In this document: one piece after another, positions 8,961 to 16,706 of the stretch | Layout of the letters: each line of letters begins with the position of its first letter | How positions within the stretch are numbered: the stretch's first letter is position 1 | Assembly: GCA_044341025.1 (NCBI GenBank) | Contig: JBIISM010000004.1 | Coordinates: 124,001 to 188,000 of the forward strand | Source: JABMMZ01 sp044341025 | Lineage (GTDB): Bacteria > Bacteroidota > Bacteroidia > NS11-12g > UBA955 | Direction: 5' to 3' | DNA: 64,000 nt | Notes under the pieces: generated by a model | Database searches by the model: none | Seen by the model: the letters and a program-made list of their open reading frames with translations, nothing else | Told to the model about the DNA's origin: nothing | Position numbers and translations under genes: made by a program

Positions 8961-9380
8961 TTATTCTGCCAATTTACAACGGTCTAAATACACGTCCATA
9001 TTAATGCCATTGCAAAAACCGGCTATGCTTACTTTACTTCCTATTATAAGTGTTTTAACTTTAGAATTTTCAAGAGTGTCCATTTCACATAAAACAGTAC
9101 CCATAACTCCGTTTGTTGCATAACTTATGGTGTAACGGTTTTTATCAAATTGAATATCTGAGATGTCGCCGCTAACCTTTATTACTTTTCCTAAGTATAA
9201 TTTATTGGCACTGACTTCATTCAATTCATATTGATTAAAGAGGTCTTTGGCATCTACCGATACCATTTGTTCTGAATTTAAAGGATCTTTATGCTTTGCG
9301 CCATAATAGAACACAAAGAAGTACAGCGCAATTCCGGAGATTAAGCCGATGGCCAAAAGCCAAATTATTATTTTTTTCAT
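8961..9380 (-). CDS. OB-fold (tRNA_anti-like) membrane-anchored protein
   Basis: A 139-residue protein with an N-terminal membrane anchor or signal helix (IIIWLLAIGLISGIALYFFVFYYG) and an OB-fold domain of the tRNA_anti-like type (about 45-135): LYLGKVIKVSGDISDIQFDKNRYTI... ending VSIAGFCNGINMDVYLDRCKLAE. Despite the family name, these periplasmic OB proteins are not known to bind nucleic acid. It is the second gene of the cytochrome/OB/YceI/DUF5777 cluster, 20 bp after the cytochrome gene. Its role is unknown; the position suggests it works on the same envelope process. Confidence 0.85.
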   Translation of the reverse strand: MKKIIIWLLAIGLISGIALYFFVFYYGAKHKDPLNSEQMVSVDAKDLFNQYELNEVSANKLYLGKVIKVSGDISDIQFDKNRYTISYATNGVMGTVLCEMDTLENSKVKTLIIGSKVSIAGFCNGINMDVYLDRCKLAE

Positions 9381-9400
9381 AAGACTAAGATTTTATTGTT

Positions 9401-9772
9401 TTAATTTTCGGGTGCTCCACGTTTTATCCAGGCCTCAACTTTAGAGATGTCACAATCGGATAACTTGCCTGCAGGTGGCATATTTTTACTACCGCCTGTA
9501 ACATACTTCATTGCATTTATGAGTTTATTACCCGCAATAGTTGCTTGAGTTCCTGCATGGTTTTCCAATACAATCGAGGCATTTGGATTCGCTGCGGTAT
9601 GACAGCCCTGATTCAAACAATTATTGGTCATAATCGGCTTAATGTGGGCATTGAAATTTATTTTGATTGTGTCGCAAGTTGAACTTGGATACAATTTATC
9701 TGCTTTATCGTAATAGCATGAATTCATTGAAATTCCAACAATTACAAAAGTAAACAATAAAGAACCTCTCAT
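9401..9772 (-). CDS. Cytochrome-c-like lipoprotein with CX4CH motif
   Basis: A 123-residue protein with a lipoprotein signal (FVIVGISMNSC, Cys about 19) and a small cytochrome-c fold. The haem motif reads C-LNQG-CH, i.e. CX4CH instead of CXXCH, after INFNAHIKPIMTNN, and a possible distal Met lies in KNMPPAGKLSDCDISKVEAWIKRGAPEN. The MPP and 'I..W(I/V)..GAP' ending are typical of cytochrome-like domains of Bacteroidota surface lipoproteins. Whether haem is attached through the widened spacing cannot be told from sequence. It heads the four-gene cluster down to 7439; a -7 box lies at 9795-9802. Confidence 0.82.
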   Translation of the reverse strand: MRGSLLFTFVIVGISMNSCYYDKADKLYPSSTCDTIKINFNAHIKPIMTNNCLNQGCHTAANPNASIVLENHAGTQATIAGNKLINAMKYVTGGSKNMPPAGKLSDCDISKVEAWIKRGAPEN

Positions 9773-9794
9773 GTTAAGATTAATTATTTAAGGC

Positions 9795-9802
9795 CAAAGT
9801 TA
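9795..9802 (-). promoter_or_regulatory. -7 box of the cytochrome/YceI cluster
   Basis: On the minus strand TAACTTTG fits TAnnTTTG and lies 22 bases before the ATG at 9772. A TTG about 23 bases further upstream is a weak -33 candidate. Confidence 0.5.
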
Positions 9803-9872
9803 TAAATACAGGTTGCGGTCCATGCCAATTTGAATTAAAAGTGAAGCAGAAAAGGCTGTAGAACTTGTGCTT

Positions 9873-11216
9873 TTAGATTTCTCTATTCACATCCCATTGC
9901 TCTAGGTAGTCTGCAACTCTTCTTACAAAGGCGCCACCCAAAGCACCATCTACAACCCTGTGGTCGTAGCTATGGCTTAAGAACATCATGTGTCTGATTG
10001 CAATTACATCACCGTATTCAGTTTCTAAAACTGCAGGTTTTTTGCGGATGGCACCAACGGCCAAAATGGCTACTTGTGGTTGGTTGATGATAGGCGTTCC
10101 CATTACATTGCCAAAAGTACCAACGTTGGTTATTGTGTAAGTACCACCAGATATTTCATCTGGAGTTAATTTATTTTCTCTTGCTCTTCTTGCCAAATCA
10201 TTTACATCTTTAACCAAACCAAGCAAGTTTTTTGTATCCGCATTCTTAATGACTGGAACAATTAGGTTCCCAGAAGGCAAGGCAGCAGCCATACCAATGT
10301 TAATGTTTTTGCGTTTTACAATATTGTTGCCATCCAAAGAAATGTTAATCATCGGAAAATCTTTAATGGCTTTTACAACAGCTTCAATAAATATTGGCGT
10401 GAAAGTGATTTTTTCTCCTTCTTTTTTCTCGAATTTACCTTTAATCTTTTCTCTCCATTGAACCAAATTGGTAACATCCGCCTCAACAAAAGATGTAACG
10501 TGTGGGCTGGTTGTAACACTCATCACCATATGATCGGCAATGATTTTGCGCATGCGGTCCATTTCAATTATTTCATCGCCTGGCATTATTGTAACTTTTG
10601 ATGCCGTTGGTTTAGATTCAGATGCTTTGTTTACAGTTGAACTTACAACTGGCGCAGGGGCAGTAATTGAAGGAACATTGGTTTGTGCAGTTCTTCCACC
10701 TTCAACATATTTAAGTATATCTGCTTTGGTCACTCGGTTGTCTTTACCTGAACCCGGAATAAGGTCAAGCTCAGCCATACCAATACCCTCTGTTCTTGCA
10801 ATATTTAACACCAACGGAGAATAAAATCTTCCTTCTTCAGAATTTGCCAATGAAACCATATTGCTGGCTGCATCAACAGATTGTTGTGCAATTGCAGCCG
10901 CTTGAACCACAGTCTCAACCTTTACTTCTGGAGTTGCAACTGGAGCTGGCGCAGAATTACTTGCAACAGCAGAAGCAGCTGTGCCAATTAAAGCAATAGC
11001 TGAACCTACAGGCACAACATCACCCTCATTCCAAAGTTTTTTAATTAATACACCCTCTCCTGTTGAAGGAACTTCAGAGTCAACCTTATCTGTTGCAATT
11101 TCAACAATTGCTTCATCTAATTTGATGGTATCACCTTCGTTCTTCAACCATTTGGTAATGGTTGCCTCTGCAATACTTTCGCCCATTTTAGGCATGATTA
11201 ATTCAAACTGCGCCAT
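9873..11216 (-). CDS. Dihydrolipoamide acyltransferase (E2) of a 2-oxoacid dehydrogenase complex
   Basis: A 447-residue E2 core subunit. In order: lipoyl domain (1-78; lipoylated K44 in ATDKVDSE), an Ala/Pro/Val linker, a peripheral subunit-binding domain (about 132-172, YSPLVLNIARTEGIGMAELD...NRVTKADILKYVE), a second linker, and the catalytic domain (about 225-447) with HSYDHRVVDG (H419, D423). The open frame extends nine residues upstream, but MAQFELIMPKMGES is the canonical start and a -7 box lies at 11233-11240. The substrate could be branched-chain oxoacids, pyruvate or 2-oxoglutarate; the single lipoyl domain and motif style favour the branched-chain/2-oxoglutarate type. No E1 or E3 gene is adjacent. 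Confidence 0.92.
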   Translation of the reverse strand: MAQFELIMPKMGESIAEATITKWLKNEGDTIKLDEAIVEIATDKVDSEVPSTGEGVLIKKLWNEGDVVPVGSAIALIGTAASAVASNSAPAPVATPEVKVETVVQAAAIAQQSVDAASNMVSLANSEEGRFYSPLVLNIARTEGIGMAELDLIPGSGKDNRVTKADILKYVEGGRTAQTNVPSITAPAPVVSSTVNKASESKPTASKVTIMPGDEIIEMDRMRKIIADHMVMSVTTSPHVTSFVEADVTNLVQWREKIKGKFEKKEGEKITFTPIFIEAVVKAIKDFPMINISLDGNNIVKRKNINIGMAAALPSGNLIVPVIKNADTKNLLGLVKDVNDLARRARENKLTPDEISGGTYTITNVGTFGNVMGTPIINQPQVAILAVGAIRKKPAVLETEYGDVIAIRHMMFLSHSYDHRVVDGALGGAFVRRVADYLEQWDVNREI

Positions 11217-11232
11217 ATTCTTATTTAGGGTG

Positions 11233-11240
11233 CAAAAATA
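11233..11240 (-). promoter_or_regulatory. -7 box of the E2 gene
   Basis: Minus-strand TATTTTTG matches TAnnTTTG and ends 16 bases before the ATG at 11216, supporting that start. Confidence 0.6.
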
Positions 11241-11358
11241 CAATTTAATTTGAAAATTAATGAATTAATTCAGTGCCACTTTTTACACGTCAAATATTTG
11301 CCAAACAAATGAGCGCAAACAAATTAAAAATATAGATTCAAAAATATAAAGAGTAGTT

Positions 11359-11366
11359 TAATTTCG
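11359..11366 (+). promoter_or_regulatory. -7 box of the MFS gene
   Basis: TAATTTCG (TAnnTTCG variant) ends 13 bases before the ATG at 11380. Confidence 0.5.
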
Positions 11367-11379
11367 CATTTTAAAATTT

Positions 11380-12609
11380 ATGTCCAATACTAAGACCGGT
11401 AAATATGCCCTTACATTAATTTTCATTACCTTGTTAATTGATGTCATCGGAATCGGTATAATCATTCCCATCATTCCAAACTTGTTATCACAACTTGGTG
11501 GATACAGCATTTCGGAAGCTTCAAGTGTTGGTGCATGGATGGTTTTTGCCTTTGCTTTTCCTCAATTCCTTTTTGCACCTATTATGGGTAATTTAAGCGA
11601 TCAATATGGCCGCAGACCAATTATTCTGATCTCATTGTTTGGACTCGGGCTTGACTATATCTTCCATGCATTTGCATGGAGTATTCCGGTCCTATTGGTT
11701 GGGCGGATCATTGCAGGAATTTGTGGGGCTAGTTTTACCACCGCAAGTTCTTATATTGCCGATATCAGCAGCCCTGAAAAAAGAGCTCAAAACTTCGGAT
11801 TAATTGGTGTCGCTTTTGGTGTGGGATTTATACTCGGCCCGGTTATTGGCGGCTTAGCGGCTCAAATTAGCTTGCGAGCCCCTTTCTATGTTGCAGCGAT
11901 TTTTTCACTGTTAAATGCTGGTTTATGTTATTTCTTATTGCCAGAAAGTTTATCAAAAGAAAACCGTAGAAAGTTTGATTGGAGCAGATCAAATCCGATT
12001 GGAACCCTTGTGCAATTGAAGAAATACAAAAAAGTATTGCAGTTAATGGTGCCTCTCTTTTTGTTGTATTTGGCCTCGCATGCTGTGCAATCTAATTGGC
12101 CTTATTATACCAAATACAAATTTCATTGGGACGAAAAAATGATTGGTTTATCACTTGGCATGGTGGGTTTAATGGTTGCCATAGTCCAAGGGGGTTTGAT
12201 TCGGGTAATTGTGCCGAAACTGGGAAATCAAAAATCTATTCAATTGGGATTTTTCCTTTATTGTATTGGTATGCTTTTGTTCGCCATAGCCAATCAATCT
12301 TGGATGATGTTTGCATCCACTAGCATCTATTGCCTAGGTGGAATTGCTGGTCCAGCGCTTCAGAGTGAAATGAGCAGCTCTGTTGCTGCAAATCAGCAAG
12401 GAGAGCTGTCTGGGGGCATGACCAGTATTATGAGTATAACTGCCATTATTGGACCCTTGCTTATGAATAATTTATTTGCGGTGTTTAGTGGCGAGAACGC
12501 AATTCTAGAACTTCCTGGAGCTCCAATGTATTTGGGCGCATTTTTAATCTTGCTTGCATTTATTTGGGTAAGGGTGGTTTACAAAAAGAATGCAAATCAA
12601 GTTATTTAA
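11380..12609 (+). CDS. MFS exporter of the TetA/TCR (DHA1) type
   Basis: A 409-residue, 12-helix major facilitator. The N-terminus DVIGIGIIIPIIPNLL and the loop 2-3 motif GNLSDQYGRRPIILISLFG (about 74-92) are those of the TetA/TCR drug-proton antiporter group; helix 5 has GFILGPVIGG (antiporter motif C, about 147-158). Homologues are often annotated as tetracycline exporters, but chromosomal Bacteroidota copies need not confer resistance, so the substrate is unknown. It overlaps the convergent glycosyltransferase gene by 8 bp at the 3' end and has its own -7 box at 11359-11366. Confidence 0.92.
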   Translation: MSNTKTGKYALTLIFITLLIDVIGIGIIIPIIPNLLSQLGGYSISEASSVGAWMVFAFAFPQFLFAPIMGNLSDQYGRRPIILISLFGLGLDYIFHAFAWSIPVLLVGRIIAGICGASFTTASSYIADISSPEKRAQNFGLIGVAFGVGFILGPVIGGLAAQISLRAPFYVAAIFSLLNAGLCYFLLPESLSKENRRKFDWSRSNPIGTLVQLKKYKKVLQLMVPLFLLYLASHAVQSNWPYYTKYKFHWDEKMIGLSLGMVGLMVAIVQGGLIRVIVPKLGNQKSIQLGFFLYCIGMLLFAIANQSWMMFASTSIYCLGGIAGPALQSEMSSSVAANQQGELSGGMTSIMSITAIIGPLLMNNLFAVFSGENAILELPGAPMYLGAFLILLAFIWVRVVYKKNANQVI

Positions 12610-13789
12610 TTCCACGGCTTAAAAACGAAGACAATCGTTCTGCAATGGTTTCCCAGGTAAATGATTTCTGTATAACTTCTATTCCTTTTTTACCTGTGTT
12701 TTCCCTTAAATCTTCATTCGACAGAAGCGCAACTACTTGATCGGCAAAATCAGATGCACCCAATCTCATAAAGGCTCCCTGCCCGTCATGAATTCCAAGT
12801 CCTTCGAATCCAATATTTGAACAGACAACCGGTATCCCCATCGACATGGCTTCTAAAACTTTGTTTTGTGTTCCTGCACCAAAACGCAAAGGGGCCACAA
12901 CGACACTTGCACTGTTATAGGTCTCCGACAAGTCTGGAATAAAACCGGTTACAAAAATATTTTTTCCATTATCTAAAGCCTTCACTTTATCAATTGGCCG
13001 CTGGCCTGCAACAACAAACTTTACATTTGGAAATGCTTTTAATATAATAGGCATTATTTCATCGACAAAATACAATACAGCATCAACATTGGGGTCATAA
13101 TCCATATTCCCAGTAAAAAGTAGTGTTGCATTGTGTGAATAGTCGTGCTTACCAGGCTTAAACTGCTGGGTATCTACCCCGTTTGACAATAATTCTATGT
13201 TGCCGACTTTATGTGTTTGAATTAAGAATTCTTGGTCTTCACGCGAACAAACCAAATTCAAATCAAATTCATTTAGAACATACTTCTCATAGTTTATTAC
13301 TCTTTTAGACTCAATATTATCAAGCCATTTTGACAAAAAACTTCTCGGCACTTCTTTTCTTCTTTGCCAATAAAGAGAGAAAGCATCCGGCAAATCTAGG
13401 ATTCTGAAATACTGTTTGTATGCAATAGCATATTGCGCCATACGAATGTGCTGGACATGTATGGCATCATATTTTTCTTCCGATAACAATTGTTTTAGAC
13501 GGGCTGAAAAGTCTCTTGATTTAAAATACTGAACTTGTAAGGGCAATTTCTGAAACAATCCAATTGCAGAATGAAACAAACTTTGCAATTTGGGTAAATG
13601 AACTATTTCCATTCTTTTGAATATTGGATTTAGTTTATCAAGGTATTGTAAATCAGATTTTTGTTCCGTGAAGGTAATCAGGTGAATTTCGTTCTTTTCA
13701 GCCAGGCGCTTAGAAAGATTGTATATCTTTAGTTTGTCGCCACGAAATGGCGGATAAGGAAAACGGTTGGCAATAAAAAGTATTTTCAA
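12602..13789 (-). CDS. GT-B glycosyltransferase, family 4-like
   Basis: A 395-residue glycosyltransferase of GT-B fold. The N-terminal acceptor domain starts MKILFIANRFPYPPFRGDKLKIYNL, resembling the exosortase-associated GT family TIGR03087. The C-terminal nucleotide-sugar domain has LLFTGNMDYDPNVDAVLYF, FVVAGQRP, VTGFIPDLSETYNSASVVVAPLRFGAGTQNKVLEAMSMGIPVV, where the E in KVLEAM is the usual sugar-nucleotide contact. It follows the acetyltransferase gene by 9 bp, so the two are co-transcribed, suggesting joint work on a surface glycan. Donor and acceptor are unknown. The 3' end overlaps the MFS gene by 8 bp. Confidence 0.9.
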   Translation of the reverse strand: MKILFIANRFPYPPFRGDKLKIYNLSKRLAEKNEIHLITFTEQKSDLQYLDKLNPIFKRMEIVHLPKLQSLFHSAIGLFQKLPLQVQYFKSRDFSARLKQLLSEEKYDAIHVQHIRMAQYAIAYKQYFRILDLPDAFSLYWQRRKEVPRSFLSKWLDNIESKRVINYEKYVLNEFDLNLVCSREDQEFLIQTHKVGNIELLSNGVDTQQFKPGKHDYSHNATLLFTGNMDYDPNVDAVLYFVDEIMPIILKAFPNVKFVVAGQRPIDKVKALDNGKNIFVTGFIPDLSETYNSASVVVAPLRFGAGTQNKVLEAMSMGIPVVCSNIGFEGLGIHDGQGAFMRLGASDFADQVVALLSNEDLRENTGKKGIEVIQKSFTWETIAERLSSFLSRGIK

Positions 13790-13798
13790 ATGCTTAAC

Positions 13799-14911
13799 TT
13801 AATTGAAATTGTAGCGGTACGTGATGTGCTTTTTAATTGGTTTAGCACCCATCGACTCAAACATGCTCAGCATTTTAGGATTAAAGTCGCCCACCCAAGC
13901 CAATTCATTTTGGTTGTATCGGTCTTGAATTAATGCCGCTCTAAAATGCATAATCATAGCAACTTCAACCCCTAGATTATGGTGTGTAGGGACGACTCCA
14001 AAAACAATTCCTCTAACACGCTTCACAAAACCTTTGTAATATAAGAATTTAAGTTTGCCCAATAAATTCATTCTACCATTGACATGTTTAAAAATTTGGT
14101 TGACATCTAAAACATTGATATAAAAACCAACAGGTTTGCCATCATGGTATGCAAATACGTTTAATTTTTCAATTAAAATCGGTTTCATTTGCTTCATTCT
14201 AACCATGATTTTATCCATGGTCATTGGCACAAAATTCTCATGGAAAGCCCATGCTTGGTTATAGATTTCAATAAAATCTTTGGCGTATTTTTCTAAATTA
14301 TCTTTATGGATGTAATCAAAGGTATAGGCCGGGTTAGCCATCACTCTAGTGGCTAATTTGCTAAATCTTTCAAAATTGAAAGATTCTTTTTCAATCAAAG
14401 AGGTCGTTTGACCAATTTGAGGGGTAAATCCATAGGTTTCAAAAAGATTTTGAAAATATGGTAAATTGTAGTTTTCTCTATAACTTGGACTTGCAAATCC
14501 TTCAACCATTAAACCCCAAAAGCTATCTCTGTCGCCAAAATTAACTGGGCCATCCATGTATTCACATTTGTTTTCTATCAACCAATGTTTGGCCGAATCA
14601 AAAAGCTGAGAAGCCGCATCAAATGAATTAATACATTCAAAAAAGCCACAAGCCCCCGTGATAACTGCTGTATTTTCAATTTTGGAATAAAATGCCGCTA
14701 TTCTTCCTATGGTTTTACCATGGTCTTTCAACAACCATCTTTTGCATTCGCCGTTTTCAAAAGCTTTATTAAAAGCAGGGTCAAAAACCTGTTCGATGTC
14801 AACATCCAAAGGCATGATATAATTCTTATCCCCTGCATATAAACTTTTAGGGAAATCTGTAAACTCTTTTGATAAAGCCTTTCCTTCTACTGATATTAGA
14901 TCATATTTCAC
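13799..14911 (-). CDS. GNAT-like acyltransferase family protein
   Basis: About 370 residues of a conserved Bacteroidota family with a GNAT-like fold in the second half: PVGFYINVLDVN and GVVPTHHNLGVEVAMIMHFRAALIQDRYNQNELAWVGDFNPKMLSMFESMGA resemble acetyl-CoA-binding and C-terminal GNAT strands. The substrate is unknown. An ATG at 14929 lengthens the frame by six codons, but a -7 box (TATTTTTG, 14917-14924) lies inside that extension, and homologues as I remember them begin MKYDLISVEGKALS, so I choose the GTG at 14911, which would give a leaderless mRNA. It is followed at 9 bp by the glycosyltransferase gene. Confidence 0.8.
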   Translation of the reverse strand: MKYDLISVEGKALSKEFTDFPKSLYAGDKNYIMPLDVDIEQVFDPAFNKAFENGECKRWLLKDHGKTIGRIAAFYSKIENTAVITGACGFFECINSFDAASQLFDSAKHWLIENKCEYMDGPVNFGDRDSFWGLMVEGFASPSYRENYNLPYFQNLFETYGFTPQIGQTTSLIEKESFNFERFSKLATRVMANPAYTFDYIHKDNLEKYAKDFIEIYNQAWAFHENFVPMTMDKIMVRMKQMKPILIEKLNVFAYHDGKPVGFYINVLDVNQIFKHVNGRMNLLGKLKFLYYKGFVKRVRGIVFGVVPTHHNLGVEVAMIMHFRAALIQDRYNQNELAWVGDFNPKMLSMFESMGAKPIKKHITYRYNFN

Positions 14912-14916
14912 AAGTG

Positions 14917-14924
14917 CAAAAATA
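14917..14924 (-). promoter_or_regulatory. -7 box 5 nt from a GTG start (leaderless candidate)
   Basis: Minus-strand TATTTTTG lies inside the first codons of the longer open frame and ends 5 bases before GTG at 14911, so transcription would begin at or next to the start codon. Confidence 0.5.
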
Positions 14925-15035
14925 TCCATTCTTATTTGAACTGCATATAGTCTAATCGATAAATTTTATAGAATAATTTAAAATACAAAATATGAAGATT
15001 AAAATATTATTTTATATTGCGTGCTTTATTTGATT

Positions 15036-15791
15036 ATGAAAAACAATCGGTACATCATAAGCGGCGCCGGAAGCGGCATTGGCAGAGCCATTGCATTAAA
15101 GCTTGCCAAAGAAGGTGCAGGCATCATACTTGTGGGTAGAAACCCAGACAAACTTGAAGAGACGCATAAATTACTTGCCCCAGGCAACCATTTGGTGGTA
15201 ACTACCGACATCCGGTTAAAAGAAAATTGCGAAGAAGTTTCAAACATATTAAATGGTGCGCACATTGATGGAATCATTGCAAATGCTGGAGTTGGCGGAG
15301 AAAACCATTACGGGGAAGAAGACCGTTGGAATGAAATTCTAGACACCAATTTGTCAGGAACTTATTACTTTGTCAATTCTTTTTTACCACAGTTGAAAAG
15401 TTCTACAGGAGAAAAAAAGCACATCTTACTAACCTCAAGTGTATTGGCTCGATTGGGGGTCAAAAATTACACAGCCTATTGTGCGTCAAAAGCAGGCTTG
15501 CTAGGATTAATGCGCAGTTGGGCGATGGAATTAGCAGAAAACAATATATTGGTAAATGCCATTAGTCCAGGATGGGTAAACACCACAATGTCTAAAGAAG
15601 GCATGCAAGGCATTGCAAATGGCCTTGGCATTACATCTGAAGAATTTTACAAACTCGCCATGAAAAGTGTTCCATTGGGAAGGATGGCTGAACCGGAAGA
15701 AATTGCAGATTTAGTGTTTTACTTATTAAGTCAAAAAGCCATTACTGGCCAAGTCGTTGATATTAATTGCGGAAGTGTGATGAGCAGTTAA
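15036..15791 (+). CDS. Short-chain dehydrogenase/reductase
   Basis: A 251-residue classical SDR. It has the cofactor motif SGAGSGIGRA (TGxxxGIG class, about 7-16), the NAG element IIANAGVGG (about 83-91), catalytic Ser in LLTSSV (about 140), and the YxxxK pair in YTAYCASKAG (Tyr about 154, Lys about 158). The C-terminal end GQVVDINCG is usual for 3-oxoacyl-ACP reductase-like members. The preferred start is ATG at 15036; the frame also has a GTG at 15021 that adds five unlikely residues. The substrate is unknown. The TylF-like methyltransferase begins 43 bp downstream with its own -7 box. Confidence 0.92.
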   Translation: MKNNRYIISGAGSGIGRAIALKLAKEGAGIILVGRNPDKLEETHKLLAPGNHLVVTTDIRLKENCEEVSNILNGAHIDGIIANAGVGGENHYGEEDRWNEILDTNLSGTYYFVNSFLPQLKSSTGEKKHILLTSSVLARLGVKNYTAYCASKAGLLGLMRSWAMELAENNILVNAISPGWVNTTMSKEGMQGIANGLGITSEEFYKLAMKSVPLGRMAEPEEIADLVFYLLSQKAITGQVVDINCGSVMSS

Positions 15792-15812
15792 TGATTTTAG
15801 ATTCTAAATCAT

Positions 15813-15820
15813 TAATTTCG
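15813..15820 (+). promoter_or_regulatory. -7 box of the TylF-like methyltransferase gene
   Basis: TAATTTCG ends 14 bases before the ATG at 15835. Confidence 0.45.
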
Positions 15821-15834
15821 CAAGCCCAAGAAAA

Positions 15835-16575
15835 ATGAAGTCATTTCTAAAAACCATTCAAGTAAGCCTAAAAGGAATCATCTATTGGCTAAGACCAGGT
15901 GTATACCTTTCTTTTTTAAGCAAGCCGTTGTTGTTAATTGCAAACACTCTAAACATTAGCAAATGGGTGAACGAACAAAAAGACAAAACCATAATGAATG
16001 ATTTCTTTACATGGAAAAGAGACCACAATCGACGTTACACTCTATATGAGAATATTTCTCAAAAAATGCAATTGTCAGATTTGGAAGTAGATTATATTGA
16101 GTTGGGTGTTTACAGAGGACAATCATTTAAATGGTGGTTAAACAACAACAAGAACCCAAACAGTAAATTTTACGGCTTTGATACATTCGAAGGTTTGCCA
16201 GAGGCTTGGGGCTTGAATTTCAAAAAAGGCAGCATGAATGCAGTTGGCATTCCTGATATTACGGATGAGCGTGCTAGCTTTATTAAGGGTTTGTTTCAAG
16301 ACACCTTACCTACTTTCTTGAAAGAAAATAATTTAGACAATGGCAAAAGAAAAATCATTCACTTTGATGCTGATTTATTCTCATCTACTTTGTTTGGCTT
16401 GTGCACCCTATCCCCTTTCTTCAAAGAAGGTGATATCATTTTATTTGATGAATTCAATGTTCCAAACAGCGAATATTACGCTTTAAAAATATTTGAAGAA
16501 AGCTATTACAGAAAGTTTAAACTTATAGGAGCCGTTAACAATTACTACCAAATCGCAATGGTTGTGGTTAAATAA
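15835..16575 (+). CDS. TylF/MycF-like SAM-dependent methyltransferase
   Basis: A 246-residue class I methyltransferase. The segment YIELGVYRGQSFKWW (about 82-96) is the SAM-binding glycine motif, and FYGFDTFEGLPEAWG (about 112-126) and IIHFDADLFSSTLFGL (about 180-195) match the TylF/MycF macrocin O-methyltransferase family, where the two Asp residues bind metal. Family members methylate sugar hydroxyls, so the acceptor may be a glycan, which is an inference. A strong terminator follows. Confidence 0.85.
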   Translation: MKSFLKTIQVSLKGIIYWLRPGVYLSFLSKPLLLIANTLNISKWVNEQKDKTIMNDFFTWKRDHNRRYTLYENISQKMQLSDLEVDYIELGVYRGQSFKWWLNNNKNPNSKFYGFDTFEGLPEAWGLNFKKGSMNAVGIPDITDERASFIKGLFQDTLPTFLKENNLDNGKRKIIHFDADLFSSTLFGLCTLSPFFKEGDIILFDEFNVPNSEYYALKIFEESYYRKFKLIGAVNNYYQIAMVVVK

Positions 16576-16597
16576 TTCTTATTAGACCATCATCATT

Positions 16598-16633
16598 AAG
16601 GTTCATTTCTAGAATGGAAATGAACCTTTTTTT
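16598..16633 (+). terminator. Rho-independent terminator
   Basis: A 12-bp perfect stem (AAGGTTCATTTC/GAAATGAACCTT) with a 7-base loop is followed by a T-run. It ends the TylF-like methyltransferase transcript. Confidence 0.93.
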
Positions 16634-16681
16634 AGATAAAATATCGTGTACTTATTTTTATACTTTTCAATTTAATAGACC

Positions 16682-16689
16682 TATTTTTG
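16682..16689 (+). promoter_or_regulatory. -7 box of the deoxyhypusine-synthase-like gene
   Basis: TATTTTTG lies just after the upstream terminator and 17 bases before the ATG at 16707. It sits inside the longer open frame from 16614, so the start at 16707 is preferred. Confidence 0.6.
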
Positions 16690-16706
16690 CGCCAATAATT
16701 ATAGTC

